36,842 nt of DNA from CAYXDO01 sp964463485. Lineage in GTDB: Bacteria; Myxococcota; Kuafuiibacteriia; Kuafuiibacteriales; Kuafuiibacteriaceae. The first letter of the stretch is position 1. Each line of letters starts with the position of its first letter. The stretch lies in assembly GCA_964463485.1 (NCBI GenBank), contig CAYXDO010000105.1:1-36842 (forward strand), read 5' to 3'. The position numbers and the translations under genes are program-made. A model generated the notes under the pieces. It was given only the letters and a program-made list of their open reading frames with translations, ran no database searches and had not been told where the DNA came from. Positions 1 to 7,687 of the stretch are shown here, piece by piece.

Positions 1-105
1 GCACACCGATCGATCGCCGCAAGTCCGCGTTCTATCTACTCGTTTTTCGACCAACTTCCCCGCAGCGCACTCAGATCCAGGCCCGGCTGCACCCAAATCA
101 TTCCT

Positions 106-182
106 CGAAAATCATTCCGGATGCCCTGGACCCCCGAAAATCATTGACCGGACCCCCGAAAATCGGGGACCTCCCGAAAATC
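106..182. repeat. Four short GAAAATC-core repeats, possible IS21-type element end
   Basis: The octamer CGAAAATC occurs at 106-113, 135-142, 157-164 and 175-182, mostly preceded by CCCC and followed by CATT or CGGG. On the minus strand this reads as repeats of GATTTTCGGGGG, two of them separated by TCCGGTCAAT. Several closely spaced repeats of this kind are typical of IS21-family termini, and I recall similar wording from IS21-like elements of Deltaproteobacteria, but no transposase is present in the window. The last repeat supplies the stop codon of the adjacent hydrolase gene. Confidence 0.45.
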
Positions 183-1047
183 ACGGAGCCCCCCCAGACC
201 CGACTCCAGCCTCCAGCAACCAGTCCGCCGCTTCGCCCCACAACGTAGACGCCAGCTCCGGTCTGAAGAAGCCGAAATGCCCAATCGAACTCAGTCCGAC
301 ATCCCGCGGCCTCACGACGCGGATCTCCGACTCGGCCGACCGGTACAATCTCACCAGCGCTTCGACCGACTCGATTGGCGCGTACCCGTCGTCCGAAATG
401 GCGTACGACCGAAGGGCGCCAGACCACGTCGCATAGCCTCGACTCCCTCTCTCGTCCGCCGTCTGTTTCAAATACTGGGGCCGCTTCCCCCACGTTGCCC
501 AATCACACGCAACCTGCGAAGGCACGTCTTCGCCTTGGCCCAATCGCCTCATCGGTAGGTAACCCACGAGATCGACCATCGGAGGGATCATCGCCCACAC
601 CGCCCGCATGAGTATCCGCGGAACGCCGCTCCAATTGCGCCAGTAGCCACTCTGACTCGCCACGAACACTGCCGCCCGGACCGGAGCTTCGACGAATCCC
701 ATCAGTTGCCCGCCCAGACTGTGACCTACCCACAGGAGCGGCAACTCGGAAAATCTTGAAGTGAGCGCCCGAACCGCCCCCCCAAGATCGCGCTCTGCCC
801 AGTCGATCATCGACGCGTCCAAACCTTGCGCCGGCCCTCTTCGCGACTCCCCGATCCCTCGGTAGTCGAAGGTCAGCGACGCCAAGCCGCGACGTGAAAG
901 AAACTCGCCGAACCCCCGGTAATAACGCTGCCGAACGCCCATCGCTCCCGCAATCAGCACGGCCCCTCCGACCGTCTTCTCCGGCACGAACAGCGCGCCG
1001 CGGAGCGGATACCCATCGAGCGCGTCGAAGCTCACGTCCAACGCCAT
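181..1047 (-). CDS. alpha/beta hydrolase (COG4757-like)
   Basis: Predicted soluble serine hydrolase of the alpha/beta fold; substrate unknown. Numbered from the ATG at 1047, the nucleophile elbow GHSLGG places Ser at about residue 110. An acidic residue in SDDGYAP (about 218) and His256 in SIGHFGFF complete a plausible triad. The DGYPL start of the fold and the GYWRNWSG segment match the COG4757 group of predicted hydrolases. The frame is open upstream to a TTG at 1119 (312 aa), but the family usually begins shortly before DGYPL, so the ATG at 1047 is preferred; no strong ribosome site decides this. The C-terminus (GSGGAP then stop) ends inside the repeats at 106-182, so the natural end of the gene may have been replaced by an inserted element. 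Confidence 0.75.
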   Translation of the reverse strand: MALDVSFDALDGYPLRGALFVPEKTVGGAVLIAGAMGVRQRYYRGFGEFLSRRGLASLTFDYRGIGESRRGPAQGLDASMIDWAERDLGGAVRALTSRFSELPLLWVGHSLGGQLMGFVEAPVRAAVFVASQSGYWRNWSGVPRILMRAVWAMIPPMVDLVGYLPMRRLGQGEDVPSQVACDWATWGKRPQYLKQTADERGSRGYATWSGALRSYAISDDGYAPIESVEALVRLYRSAESEIRVVRPRDVGLSSIGHFGFFRPELASTLWGEAADWLLEAGVGSGGAP

Positions 1048-1124
1048 CGCGCCGCAGCTTGTCGGCTCGAGCATGAGGTCGCAAGTATCTTGAATCTCCT
1101 CCAGACAAACCGGCTCCAACCTCC

Positions 1125-1211
1125 GTGGACGTGCTCTTACTCTTCGGGCTTCTTTTCGGCTGGATAGCCCTGCAGACCTATGTCCTTCCCAAGCTCGGCG
1201 TCGGGACCTGA
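1125..1211 (+). CDS. Small single-span membrane protein, 28 aa
   Basis: A GTG-started ORF of 29 codons including stop encodes a peptide that is almost entirely one hydrophobic helix (LLLFGLLFGWIALQTY) followed by LPKLGVGT. The helix plus LPxLGV ending resembles the N-terminus of small membrane proteins I have seen in proteobacteria, so it could be a real small protein or a truncated one. Two hairpins follow its stop immediately, which supports an actual transcription unit. It is divergent from the hydrolase. No clear ribosome site is seen, so translation is uncertain. Confidence 0.4.
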   Translation: MDVLLLFGLLFGWIALQTYVLPKLGVGT

Positions 1212-1241
1212 ATGGTCCCCGAGCCGCGCCGGTCGGCGCGG
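1203..1241. terminator. Two tandem GC-rich hairpins, probable bidirectional terminator
   Basis: First hairpin: GGGACC (1203-1208), loop TGAAT, GGTCCC (1214-1219). Second: CCGCGCC (1224-1230), loop GGTC, GGCGCGG (1235-1241). Both stems are perfect. They lie between the small plus-strand ORF and the end of the minus-strand moaC-psd operon, so they could stop transcription from both sides. No U-tract follows, which is common in very GC-rich genomes. Confidence 0.55.
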
Positions 1242-1296
1242 GACGGTGAGTCCAAACCGAAACGGAGTTGCTAGCGTCTCCCCCAGACCAGCTCGT

Positions 1297-1905
1297 TCAT
1301 TGCCCGAGGCCCCTGATCGCGGCCTCGATGGCCTCGAGCTCGGCGTCCACCCGCGCCAACCTGCGTTGGTGTTTGGCCCGCTCGTCGCTGCTCGGGTGAC
1401 CCTCGAGCCGAGCCACCTCGGCTCGGTGAGCGATCAACCTCGCTCGACCCTCGTTCGCCTTCGCCGAGATTCGATCCCTCGGACGTCCTAGCGCCTTGGA
1501 GATCTCGAGCTGCAACAGCACCCCCAGCCCGTCCAGATTGTGGAGCCGCAAGTGGCGCTCGATCTCGAGCTCCGCCTCAGAACTACGCTCGGTCTTCGAT
1601 AAGAGCTCCGCGAGCTCCCGCCTACATCGGTGAGTTGGGTCCTTCGCGAGCGCATCCCTGCACGCTCGCTCGGCCTCCAGAAAATCCGAACGGCGAAGCG
1701 CCGACCTGCACAGCTCGGCCGACGAGTTCTCCGGCAACTCTCCATACCCCCTGAGGCCCAAGGCACCCAACGCGACCGCGCCCCCCGCGAAGACCCGCTC
1801 GTGCTGCCAAGCTACCCCCGCCAACATCACGACGAGCGCGCCCGCCGCGACCCGGAACACCCAGTCAGCGGATGCGCGCGACGACCGACTCACCGGCTCG
1901 GACAT
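1297..1905 (-). CDS. Membrane-anchored TPR-like hypothetical protein
   Basis: 202 aa of unknown function. One membrane helix lies near the N-terminus (about residues 15-32, VFRVAAGALVVMLAGVAW), with a second hydrophobic stretch to about 50. The remainder is charged and helical, with a TPR-like unit around residues 60-100 (alternating ALRR..FLEAERACRDALAKDP) and a coiled-coil-like C-terminus rich in Arg, Glu and Ala. The ATG at 1905 has a good ribosome site (GGGAGGGGGATC) inside the end of psd, so the two genes overlap by 41 bp and are probably translationally coupled. Last gene of the moaC-psd run. No specific role can be assigned. Confidence 0.7.
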   Translation of the reverse strand: MSEPVSRSSRASADWVFRVAAGALVVMLAGVAWQHERVFAGGAVALGALGLRGYGELPENSSAELCRSALRRSDFLEAERACRDALAKDPTHRCRRELAELLSKTERSSEAELEIERHLRLHNLDGLGVLLQLEISKALGRPRDRISAKANEGRARLIAHRAEVARLEGHPSSDERAKHQRRLARVDAELEAIEAAIRGLGQ

Positions 1906-2641
1906 GATCCCCCTCCCGAGCCACGAGCTCGATTTTCGAGGTCTTGGGCGTCTCGATCACCAGGTCCGTCTGAGATCCCCACGTGATCATCCCAATTCTT
2001 TGCCCGGTCTCCACGGAATCGCCGGGAGCAACCCAGGTCAGCACCTGCCCCACGTAATAATCTGCGATGCGAACGACAAAACAACGCGTCGCCCCCTCGA
2101 TCACGAGCGTCTCGCGCGCGCTGTCGAGAACGTAATCGGCTTCCTCGATCAAGTCCGAGATCGACAACCCAACCAAGTCCAACAAGCGATCCGGCGCGGG
2201 AATCATCGCCCTCAACACCAGACCTTTCTCCAAGCGACTCATGTCGACGTCGGGACCGTTGAACCAGGCTCGCCGAGTCACTCGGCCGGCGATGGGCGCC
2301 CGGTTCACGTGCACCCCATACGTAGTCATGTATATACCGACGATCACACCCTCCCGCGGACCCGAAGCGCCGACCTTGTGAAACGACTCGATGGGAATCG
2401 CGGTGTGATTCTTGATCGCGAGCGGAACTCGTCCGTCCGAGAATCTTCTCACGTACAACACGGTCCCATCGGCAGGAGACACGACGACGTCGCCAGAAGG
2501 TATGGTTCGCTCCGGATCCTTGACCAAAGTCGAATAGAACTGATCGGTCGCATAGCCCGCCTGAATACAAACATAAACGACGAGCCCGAGCCCTAGGGCT
2601 GCAATCAGGAGCAACTTCCCGAGGCGAGAGCTGCGAATCAT
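1865..2641 (-). CDS. psd: Phosphatidylserine decarboxylase-related protein
   Basis: Pyruvoyl-type decarboxylase making phosphatidylethanolamine from phosphatidylserine at the cytoplasmic membrane. 258 aa. One N-terminal membrane helix (about 8-27) is followed by the domain: KDPERTIP (41-48), VVSPADGTV with Asp57, YGVHVNRAP with His111, and the self-cleavage GS pair at 222-223 (ITWGSQTD), where the serine becomes the pyruvoyl group. This is the short, archaeal-like form. An insertion of about 45 residues (130-180) between the His and GS motifs is longer than I expect for the family. ATG at 2641 has AGGAG five bases upstream. It lies 36 bp after moaC, with the TPR-like protein overlapping its end. 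Confidence 0.85.
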   Translation of the reverse strand: MIRSSRLGKLLLIAALGLGLVVYVCIQAGYATDQFYSTLVKDPERTIPSGDVVVSPADGTVLYVRRFSDGRVPLAIKNHTAIPIESFHKVGASGPREGVIVGIYMTTYGVHVNRAPIAGRVTRRAWFNGPDVDMSRLEKGLVLRAMIPAPDRLLDLVGLSISDLIEEADYVLDSARETLVIEGATRCFVVRIADYYVGQVLTWVAPGDSVETGQRIGMITWGSQTDLVIETPKTSKIELVAREGDHVRAGESVVARIR

Positions 2642-2677
2642 CGACTCTCCTGCCAGTCCGGACTCATCGGCATCTGA

Positions 2678-3178
2678 TCACTCGATCTCCCGCGTCCCGT
2701 CCCGTACCCAATCGCCGCTGCGTCCTCCCTGCTTCACCATCAGCTGCAGCCGTTCGATCACCATTCCGCGCTCTGCCGCCTTCGCCATATCATAGAGCGA
2801 GAGCGCCGCCAGCGCCGCTGCAACCAGCGCTTCCATCTCCACTCCGGTGGGTCCCCGCGTCTCCACTCGCGCCTCGATTCGTACTCCCTCCGCCTCCGGC
2901 TTCACGTCGACCGCCACGTGCGACAACGACAGCGGGTGCGCGAGCGGGATCAAGTCCGCGGTCTTCTTCGCGGCCAAAATGCCTGCGATCCGAGCAACGG
3001 ACAACGCGTCCCCCTTCTTCAGATTCCCTTCCTCGATGGCTTGAACCGTCGCCGGACTCATCCGCACGAACGCTTCGGCCACCGCGACCCGGTGCGTAGC
3101 ATCCTTGGTTCCAACGTCGACCATGTGCGCGGCACCTTCGCTGTCGAGGTGGGGCAACTTCGGCCTTTGGGCGCTCAT
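2678..3178 (-). CDS. moaC: Cyclic pyranopterin monophosphate synthase MoaC
   Basis: Second enzyme of molybdenum cofactor synthesis, converting the MoaA product to cyclic pyranopterin monophosphate in the cytoplasm. Family landmarks are all present: HMVDVGTK near the N-terminus, KKTADLIPLAHPLSL in the middle, TGVEMEALVAAALAALSLYDMAKA, and the C-terminal KQGGRSG loop. 166 aa from the ATG at 3178, a normal family length. GAAGG lies eight bases before this ATG, which makes it a better start than the in-frame TTG at 3193. First gene of the moaC-psd-TPR run. No other moa or moe gene is in the window. Confidence 0.93.
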   Translation of the reverse strand: MSAQRPKLPHLDSEGAAHMVDVGTKDATHRVAVAEAFVRMSPATVQAIEEGNLKKGDALSVARIAGILAAKKTADLIPLAHPLSLSHVAVDVKPEAEGVRIEARVETRGPTGVEMEALVAAALAALSLYDMAKAAERGMVIERLQLMVKQGGRSGDWVRDGTREIE

Positions 3179-3292
3179 TCCATGAGCCTTCAACGGGCAT
3201 CGACCAGACGCAACCTCACCGGCGCAACCGACGCCAACCCGCCCACGCTCGGTTCGATCTCCGGCGTACGACCGATACCCACACCATCACAC

Positions 3293-3305
3293 ATTGTTGG
3301 ACAAT
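3293..3305. repeat. Short inverted repeat ATTGT-N3-ACAAT before a lipoprotein gene
   Basis: ATTGT (3293-3297), three bases, then ACAAT (3301-3305), ending six bases before the ATG at 3312 in the 133-bp divergent gap between moaC and the lipoprotein. It could be an operator or just a small hairpin over the start; the arms are only five bases. Confidence 0.25.
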
Positions 3306-3311
3306 TCCCTC

Positions 3312-6293
3312 ATGGCGACGTTCGTACGCGTTCTCGGCCTGTCCTCAGCTCTCGTCTTCGCGGCTTGTCAGCCGCCGCCCCTCGATACGAGTCGCGACGT
3401 GCCGGAGCGGGGCACGCTCGGGCAGGAGATCTTCGGCCTCTTCCATCGCGACTTCGAACGAGAGACGCCTCGGCGCGCCGAGGGATTCGCGATCGAGCAG
3501 GAGCCGTTCGTCGGCGTGATCGATCATCTTTTTCCCGAGGACGAGCTTCGTGCGACGCAGGAGTATCTGGTTCGGCTCCTGCCGCTGTACGACGACTCCA
3601 CGATCCCGATCGTCACTCGGACTTTGGCCGCGACCATCGAGCGGCTCGAAGGGGATGAAGCCGCGCTCCGAGCGCTGGCCGCTGTCTTGTACCGCCAAGG
3701 GTACGTGGATCGTGGCCATGAGGAAGCGCTCGCTCGCCGTATCGTCGGCTTCGCGAAGTATCGTGAGTTGACCAAGGAGCTGATCGAGTTTGCGCTGGAC
3801 CACGACGGGTTGGATGGTCGCGGCGAGCCGGACCCGAACGAGGTCGCTCCGCTCGGGCGGCTCCAATCGGCGTTCGCCGATGGACTCCGAGAGCTCGAGA
3901 TTTCCGAAGACGCGGAGCGCGACATCGTGCTCGCGGCGGACTTGATGTTGAAAGAGGACCCTCGATTCTCGGTGGGGGACGCGCCTGTCCTCACCGCGGG
4001 CGTGGTCGCGCGGGACGTGCGCGGCATGGCGAAGGTGCAGACGGTCGGGGGTCGGGTGCCTGCGCCGTTCTCGGACTCACAAGGGGACGGCGTCGCCGAT
4101 CTCGATGACGCGGGCCGCTTCGTGGACACGAACGGCGTGGTCGTCACGCTCGATCCCTACGGAGACGGGGGTGACCGCGACGCGAACGGTCGGCTGCTCA
4201 TGCAAGGCGGGGCCACCGTCTACCGCTACGTCGAGCTCGAGAACACGCTGCTGGTCGGGCTCCTGCGCGACTCCAGGAGCCTCGTGCTCGACGGAACGAT
4301 CCGTCGCAGCCTCGACGTGGTGGAGGCGCTGCTCGGTGAGCGCACGCCGGAAGACAAATACGGCGCCACGAACAGCCCCATCCTCGACGCCGCTCACGCT
4401 CTCGCGGTGACGCTCGACACCGACGACGTCCCCGATATCCTCGAGACCTTCCAAAAGCTCATGCGCGATCACGAAGACGTCATGGGCTGGAATTTGGTGG
4501 AGCTCGAAACTCAGCTCGACATCTCCGATCGGTATGATGTCGCACTCAAGCCAGAGAATCGCTTCTTCGACGACATGATGTCCGTGCTCCGTCGAATCTT
4601 GAACGAACCGGGGCTCGCGGAGGCCGTCATCGATGCGCTCGAGGACGACGCGGTGCTTGGTCTACCCGAGGCTCAGGCGCTCTTGTCGGAGTTCAAACAT
4701 CCTTTGATCACGCACGAGGACTTCGAAAACCAGCGCATCTTCGCGACGCGAGTGGACTACACCAAGTCCGACTCACGAGACAATCAGAGTCTCCAGCAGC
4801 GACTCATGCACCTGATTTACGACACGCGGGGAGTACGTTTCGAGCCGCGTATCATCGGGATTCCTGCCGGCTTCATCTTCGAGATCTCCGATTTGGCCGA
4901 GTTCTACCTCCTGAGCACGATCGGTGTTTCGACCGTCCCGTCGCTCGTCTCGACGCTCACTGGGTTGGACGAGCACCCCACGCCGGAGCAGCTCGCGGTG
5001 TTCATCAACGAGGACTCGTCGTTTGGAAATCCGGTGGGTAAGGACGGAATCGAGGTTCGGTTGAACGACGGCGACACCCTGTTCGCCGCCTCGGCCTCTG
5101 GCATCACCGCCGCGCTTCGACCTCTGGTCCAAGCTTTCTATGACCATGGTCGGCTCGATCTGCTCTTCGACCTGTTCGAGGTGCTGCACCTGCACTGGGC
5201 GACCGTCGAAGGAGGCGACTATCAGGGTCAGAATTCGAATGACCCCAAGTGGTCGAAGCTGTCCGGCCTGCGTCGCTACGAGCCGATGTTGATGGACGTC
5301 TTTCGGAATACGAAAGTCATGGAAGGCACCCGCGAGCTCATGCGCAGAGCGGGCTCGACTCGCACGGCCAGCGGCCGGGATGGGCGCACGTTGCTCCTCA
5401 GCTTCGTCCGCCGATTCATGGGCAAGGATCTGGAGCTCAGGACGCGGGACGGAGCGTCCGAGGTCGTGATCGACGGCGAGCGCGTGTCTCCGCTCTCTCC
5501 GTTCGATCTGGTGCGCTACGCCCGAAGCCGGCTCAAGTCACAGGTGCGACGCACCGCCAGCACCCAGCAAGCCTACGAGGACCTCGTCGACGCGCTGCAC
5601 GACCATTTCTTGGCGACCGTACGCACAGGTCCGAAGTCGGGTGAGTTCGACAACCCACGAGCCAAGCCGGTGACACTCACCTTGCTCGGATTCCTCGAGG
5701 AACGGGCCCGCAGACACGCCGCAAGCGGTGCTCTTCGTGGGTGGATTCGAACCGAGATCCCGAAGTTCCTCGAAGACGCCATCACGTCGACGGAGCTCCC
5801 GGCGGCGATCGACTTGATTCATCTCATCGAAGCAAATCCAGCGCTCGACGGAATGATGACCGAAATGCGCGACGAGCTGCTCGATGAGGCTCGCGGGTTC
5901 CCTGATTTGGTCGTGGTGCTTGCGGACCTCCTGAACGCGGCCAAGGACGCGAGTGTGGCGGCGCCGCTGTTGCGCTTCTTGGGCAACGAGCTCCACCCGA
6001 ACACGCGACTCACCTTCGACATGTTGAATTTCGCCAGCGACGCGATCCATCTGGATCCAGAGGAACACACCCTCGAGGTGATGCGACGAAGTCTGGAGAG
6101 TGCTCCCTTCGGCGGGTTGTTCGCTTATGGGCTATCGGGCGCGATTCGCCAGACGAACCGCACCAATCCGCTCGAGGTGGGGCCCCTTTCGAAGGCCGAC
6201 GTAGTCAGCGTCTTGGCGGTCGTTCGGCGTTATCTGCTCGACGACCAGCACGGTATGGAGAAGTTCTACAAGCTCGTGGAGAACCGTAAGTGA
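3312..6293 (+). CDS. Large hypothetical lipoprotein
   Basis: 993 aa from the ATG at 3312. N-terminal lipoprotein signal MATFVRVLGLSSALVFAAC, with Cys at 19. The mature protein is mostly helical and strongly acidic; leucine-rich helical stretches suggest an alpha-solenoid, though no repeat family could be named. Around residues 255-290 are two Asp/Gly-rich loops (DSQGDGVADLDD and DPYGDGGDRDANG) that look like calcium-binding loops of the thrombospondin-3 or EF-hand kind. First gene of a long plus-strand run; its TGA overlaps the GTG start of the FadL-type gene (GTGA), so the two are probably coupled and both act in the envelope. Function unknown; no enzyme motif recognised. Confidence 0.8.
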   Translation: MATFVRVLGLSSALVFAACQPPPLDTSRDVPERGTLGQEIFGLFHRDFERETPRRAEGFAIEQEPFVGVIDHLFPEDELRATQEYLVRLLPLYDDSTIPIVTRTLAATIERLEGDEAALRALAAVLYRQGYVDRGHEEALARRIVGFAKYRELTKELIEFALDHDGLDGRGEPDPNEVAPLGRLQSAFADGLRELEISEDAERDIVLAADLMLKEDPRFSVGDAPVLTAGVVARDVRGMAKVQTVGGRVPAPFSDSQGDGVADLDDAGRFVDTNGVVVTLDPYGDGGDRDANGRLLMQGGATVYRYVELENTLLVGLLRDSRSLVLDGTIRRSLDVVEALLGERTPEDKYGATNSPILDAAHALAVTLDTDDVPDILETFQKLMRDHEDVMGWNLVELETQLDISDRYDVALKPENRFFDDMMSVLRRILNEPGLAEAVIDALEDDAVLGLPEAQALLSEFKHPLITHEDFENQRIFATRVDYTKSDSRDNQSLQQRLMHLIYDTRGVRFEPRIIGIPAGFIFEISDLAEFYLLSTIGVSTVPSLVSTLTGLDEHPTPEQLAVFINEDSSFGNPVGKDGIEVRLNDGDTLFAASASGITAALRPLVQAFYDHGRLDLLFDLFEVLHLHWATVEGGDYQGQNSNDPKWSKLSGLRRYEPMLMDVFRNTKVMEGTRELMRRAGSTRTASGRDGRTLLLSFVRRFMGKDLELRTRDGASEVVIDGERVSPLSPFDLVRYARSRLKSQVRRTASTQQAYEDLVDALHDHFLATVRTGPKSGEFDNPRAKPVTLTLLGFLEERARRHAASGALRGWIRTEIPKFLEDAITSTELPAAIDLIHLIEANPALDGMMTEMRDELLDEARGFPDLVVVLADLLNAAKDASVAAPLLRFLGNELHPNTRLTFDMLNFASDAIHLDPEEHTLEVMRRSLESAPFGGLFAYGLSGAIRQTNRTNPLEVGPLSKADVVSVLAVVRRYLLDDQHGMEKFYKLVENRK

Positions 6294-7684
6294 TTAGGAA
6301 CGAGGGTGTCCGGCTCGGCCATTTGCGGAGCCTGGTGCTGCTCTCTGGAGTGGCATGGTCGGTCGCGGCTTCCGCCGGTGGGTACACGCTGCCCGTGCAT
6401 GGTGTACGAGCCCTCGGCGTAGGGGGCGCGCTGGTCGTTGGGGCTGAAGGGGCCGACGCGCTCTGGTACAACCCGTCGAGACTGGAGGGCCACTCCGTCA
6501 GCCTCGAGGCCGCGTTGATCACGCTGAACGCCAAATACACACGAGACTCCGAGGTCGCCGAGAATTCGGCGTCTCCGGTCCCCAATCCCACCCTCGGAGG
6601 GTCCTTTCAGCTCGGCGATCGACTCACCTTGGGGCTCGGCGCGTACGCACCTTGGGGCGCGCAGTACACTTTCTCCGAAACCGGTCCCCAGCGGTATTCG
6701 CTCGTCGACAACGCCTCCTCTACCTTTCTCGTCATCGAGCTCGCCGCAGCCCTCAAGATTGGAGACAACCTGCACATCGGAGCGGGCCTTCAGAACGTCG
6801 TCTCTCACATTCGGCAGCGCCTCGTGCTCTCTGGGTACACCGGACTCTTTGGCTATCCCGAGGATCCAACGCTCGACGTCCTCAACGAAATCGAGCTCCA
6901 GGATCCATTCACTCCGAGCGCGAACGTCGGCGTGAGTTACGAGGCCGGACCCGTCGGATTCGGGCTTGCCGTCCAACTCCCGTACACGATCTCTGGGGAC
7001 GCCGACTTCCGCGCTCGGCTCCCTTCGAGTGTGTTCTTCGATCCGACGACCATCGAAGGGGACAAGGCGCACATGGAGATCGATTTTCCCTTGATGGTGC
7101 GCGCTGGCGTGCGGTGGCAGGTCATCGACCGCTTTTCCGTGGAAGCCGCCGCCGCCTACGAGAACTGGTCGGTTCAAGAGCAGATCGTGAGCGACACTCA
7201 AGGCCGAGTGGTCCTGAAGGACGTCCCTGGCATCGGCGATTACGTCATGAAGAAAATCGTCATCGACCGTCGGATGAAGGATACCGTCTCGTTTCACCTA
7301 GGCATCGACGGGGAGGTCATCGAACGCCTGCATCTTCGGGCCGGCGCGTTTTACGAGCCATCTTCGTTTGGAGACGAGACTTTTTCGGTGTCGCTGCTCG
7401 ACGACGACAAAGTCGGGCTCGGATTCGGGGCGAGTTGGTCGGTGGGACCGATTCGTGTAGACTTCGCCTTGGCCAACGTTTTCCAAGGGACGAGGGAAGT
7501 GAGCAACAGCGAGCTCGAGCAGATCAACCCGACCAATCCCGACCAAGCGGTCGTGATCGGCAACGGAACTTATGAGACGAGCTTTTTCGTGGTTGGGCTC
7601 GGGGTGAGTTGGATCCCGGACCTCTTGGCCGACCCGGAGGCCGAACAGCCCCGACCCAAAGCGAAGCCCAGGAAGGGCAGCTAA
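6290..7684 (+). CDS. FadL/TodX-family outer membrane transport protein
   Basis: Predicted outer-membrane beta-barrel for uptake of hydrophobic compounds such as long-chain fatty acids or hydrocarbons. 464 aa, normal for the family. Signal peptide to about residue 29 (VAWSVAASA, mature start GGYTLP). The family marker near the N-terminus is GADALWYNPSRLEG (variant of NPA), after the typical GVRALGVGGALVV. The rest alternates polar and hydrophobic residues with Gly-rich turns, as in a barrel. The start is a GTG overlapping the preceding stop; four bases later follows the V4R hybrid kinase, suggesting joint expression of an uptake channel and a sensor. Confidence 0.85.
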   Translation: MIRNEGVRLGHLRSLVLLSGVAWSVAASAGGYTLPVHGVRALGVGGALVVGAEGADALWYNPSRLEGHSVSLEAALITLNAKYTRDSEVAENSASPVPNPTLGGSFQLGDRLTLGLGAYAPWGAQYTFSETGPQRYSLVDNASSTFLVIELAAALKIGDNLHIGAGLQNVVSHIRQRLVLSGYTGLFGYPEDPTLDVLNEIELQDPFTPSANVGVSYEAGPVGFGLAVQLPYTISGDADFRARLPSSVFFDPTTIEGDKAHMEIDFPLMVRAGVRWQVIDRFSVEAAAAYENWSVQEQIVSDTQGRVVLKDVPGIGDYVMKKIVIDRRMKDTVSFHLGIDGEVIERLHLRAGAFYEPSSFGDETFSVSLLDDDKVGLGFGASWSVGPIRVDFALANVFQGTREVSNSELEQINPTNPDQAVVIGNGTYETSFFVVGLGVSWIPDLLADPEAEQPRPKAKPRKGS

Positions 7685-7687
7685 AGC

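Noticed and set aside
1865..2641. Long ORFs on the plus strand opposite psd (1904-2596) and opposite many other genes
   Set aside because: High-GC shadow frames, rich in Arg/Pro/His, without recognisable domains; the minus-strand frame carries clear family motifs.
6340..6375. A sigma-54 type promoter (TGGCATGG...) inside the start of the FadL gene
   Set aside because: The -12 element is missing and the site lies within the signal-peptide coding region.
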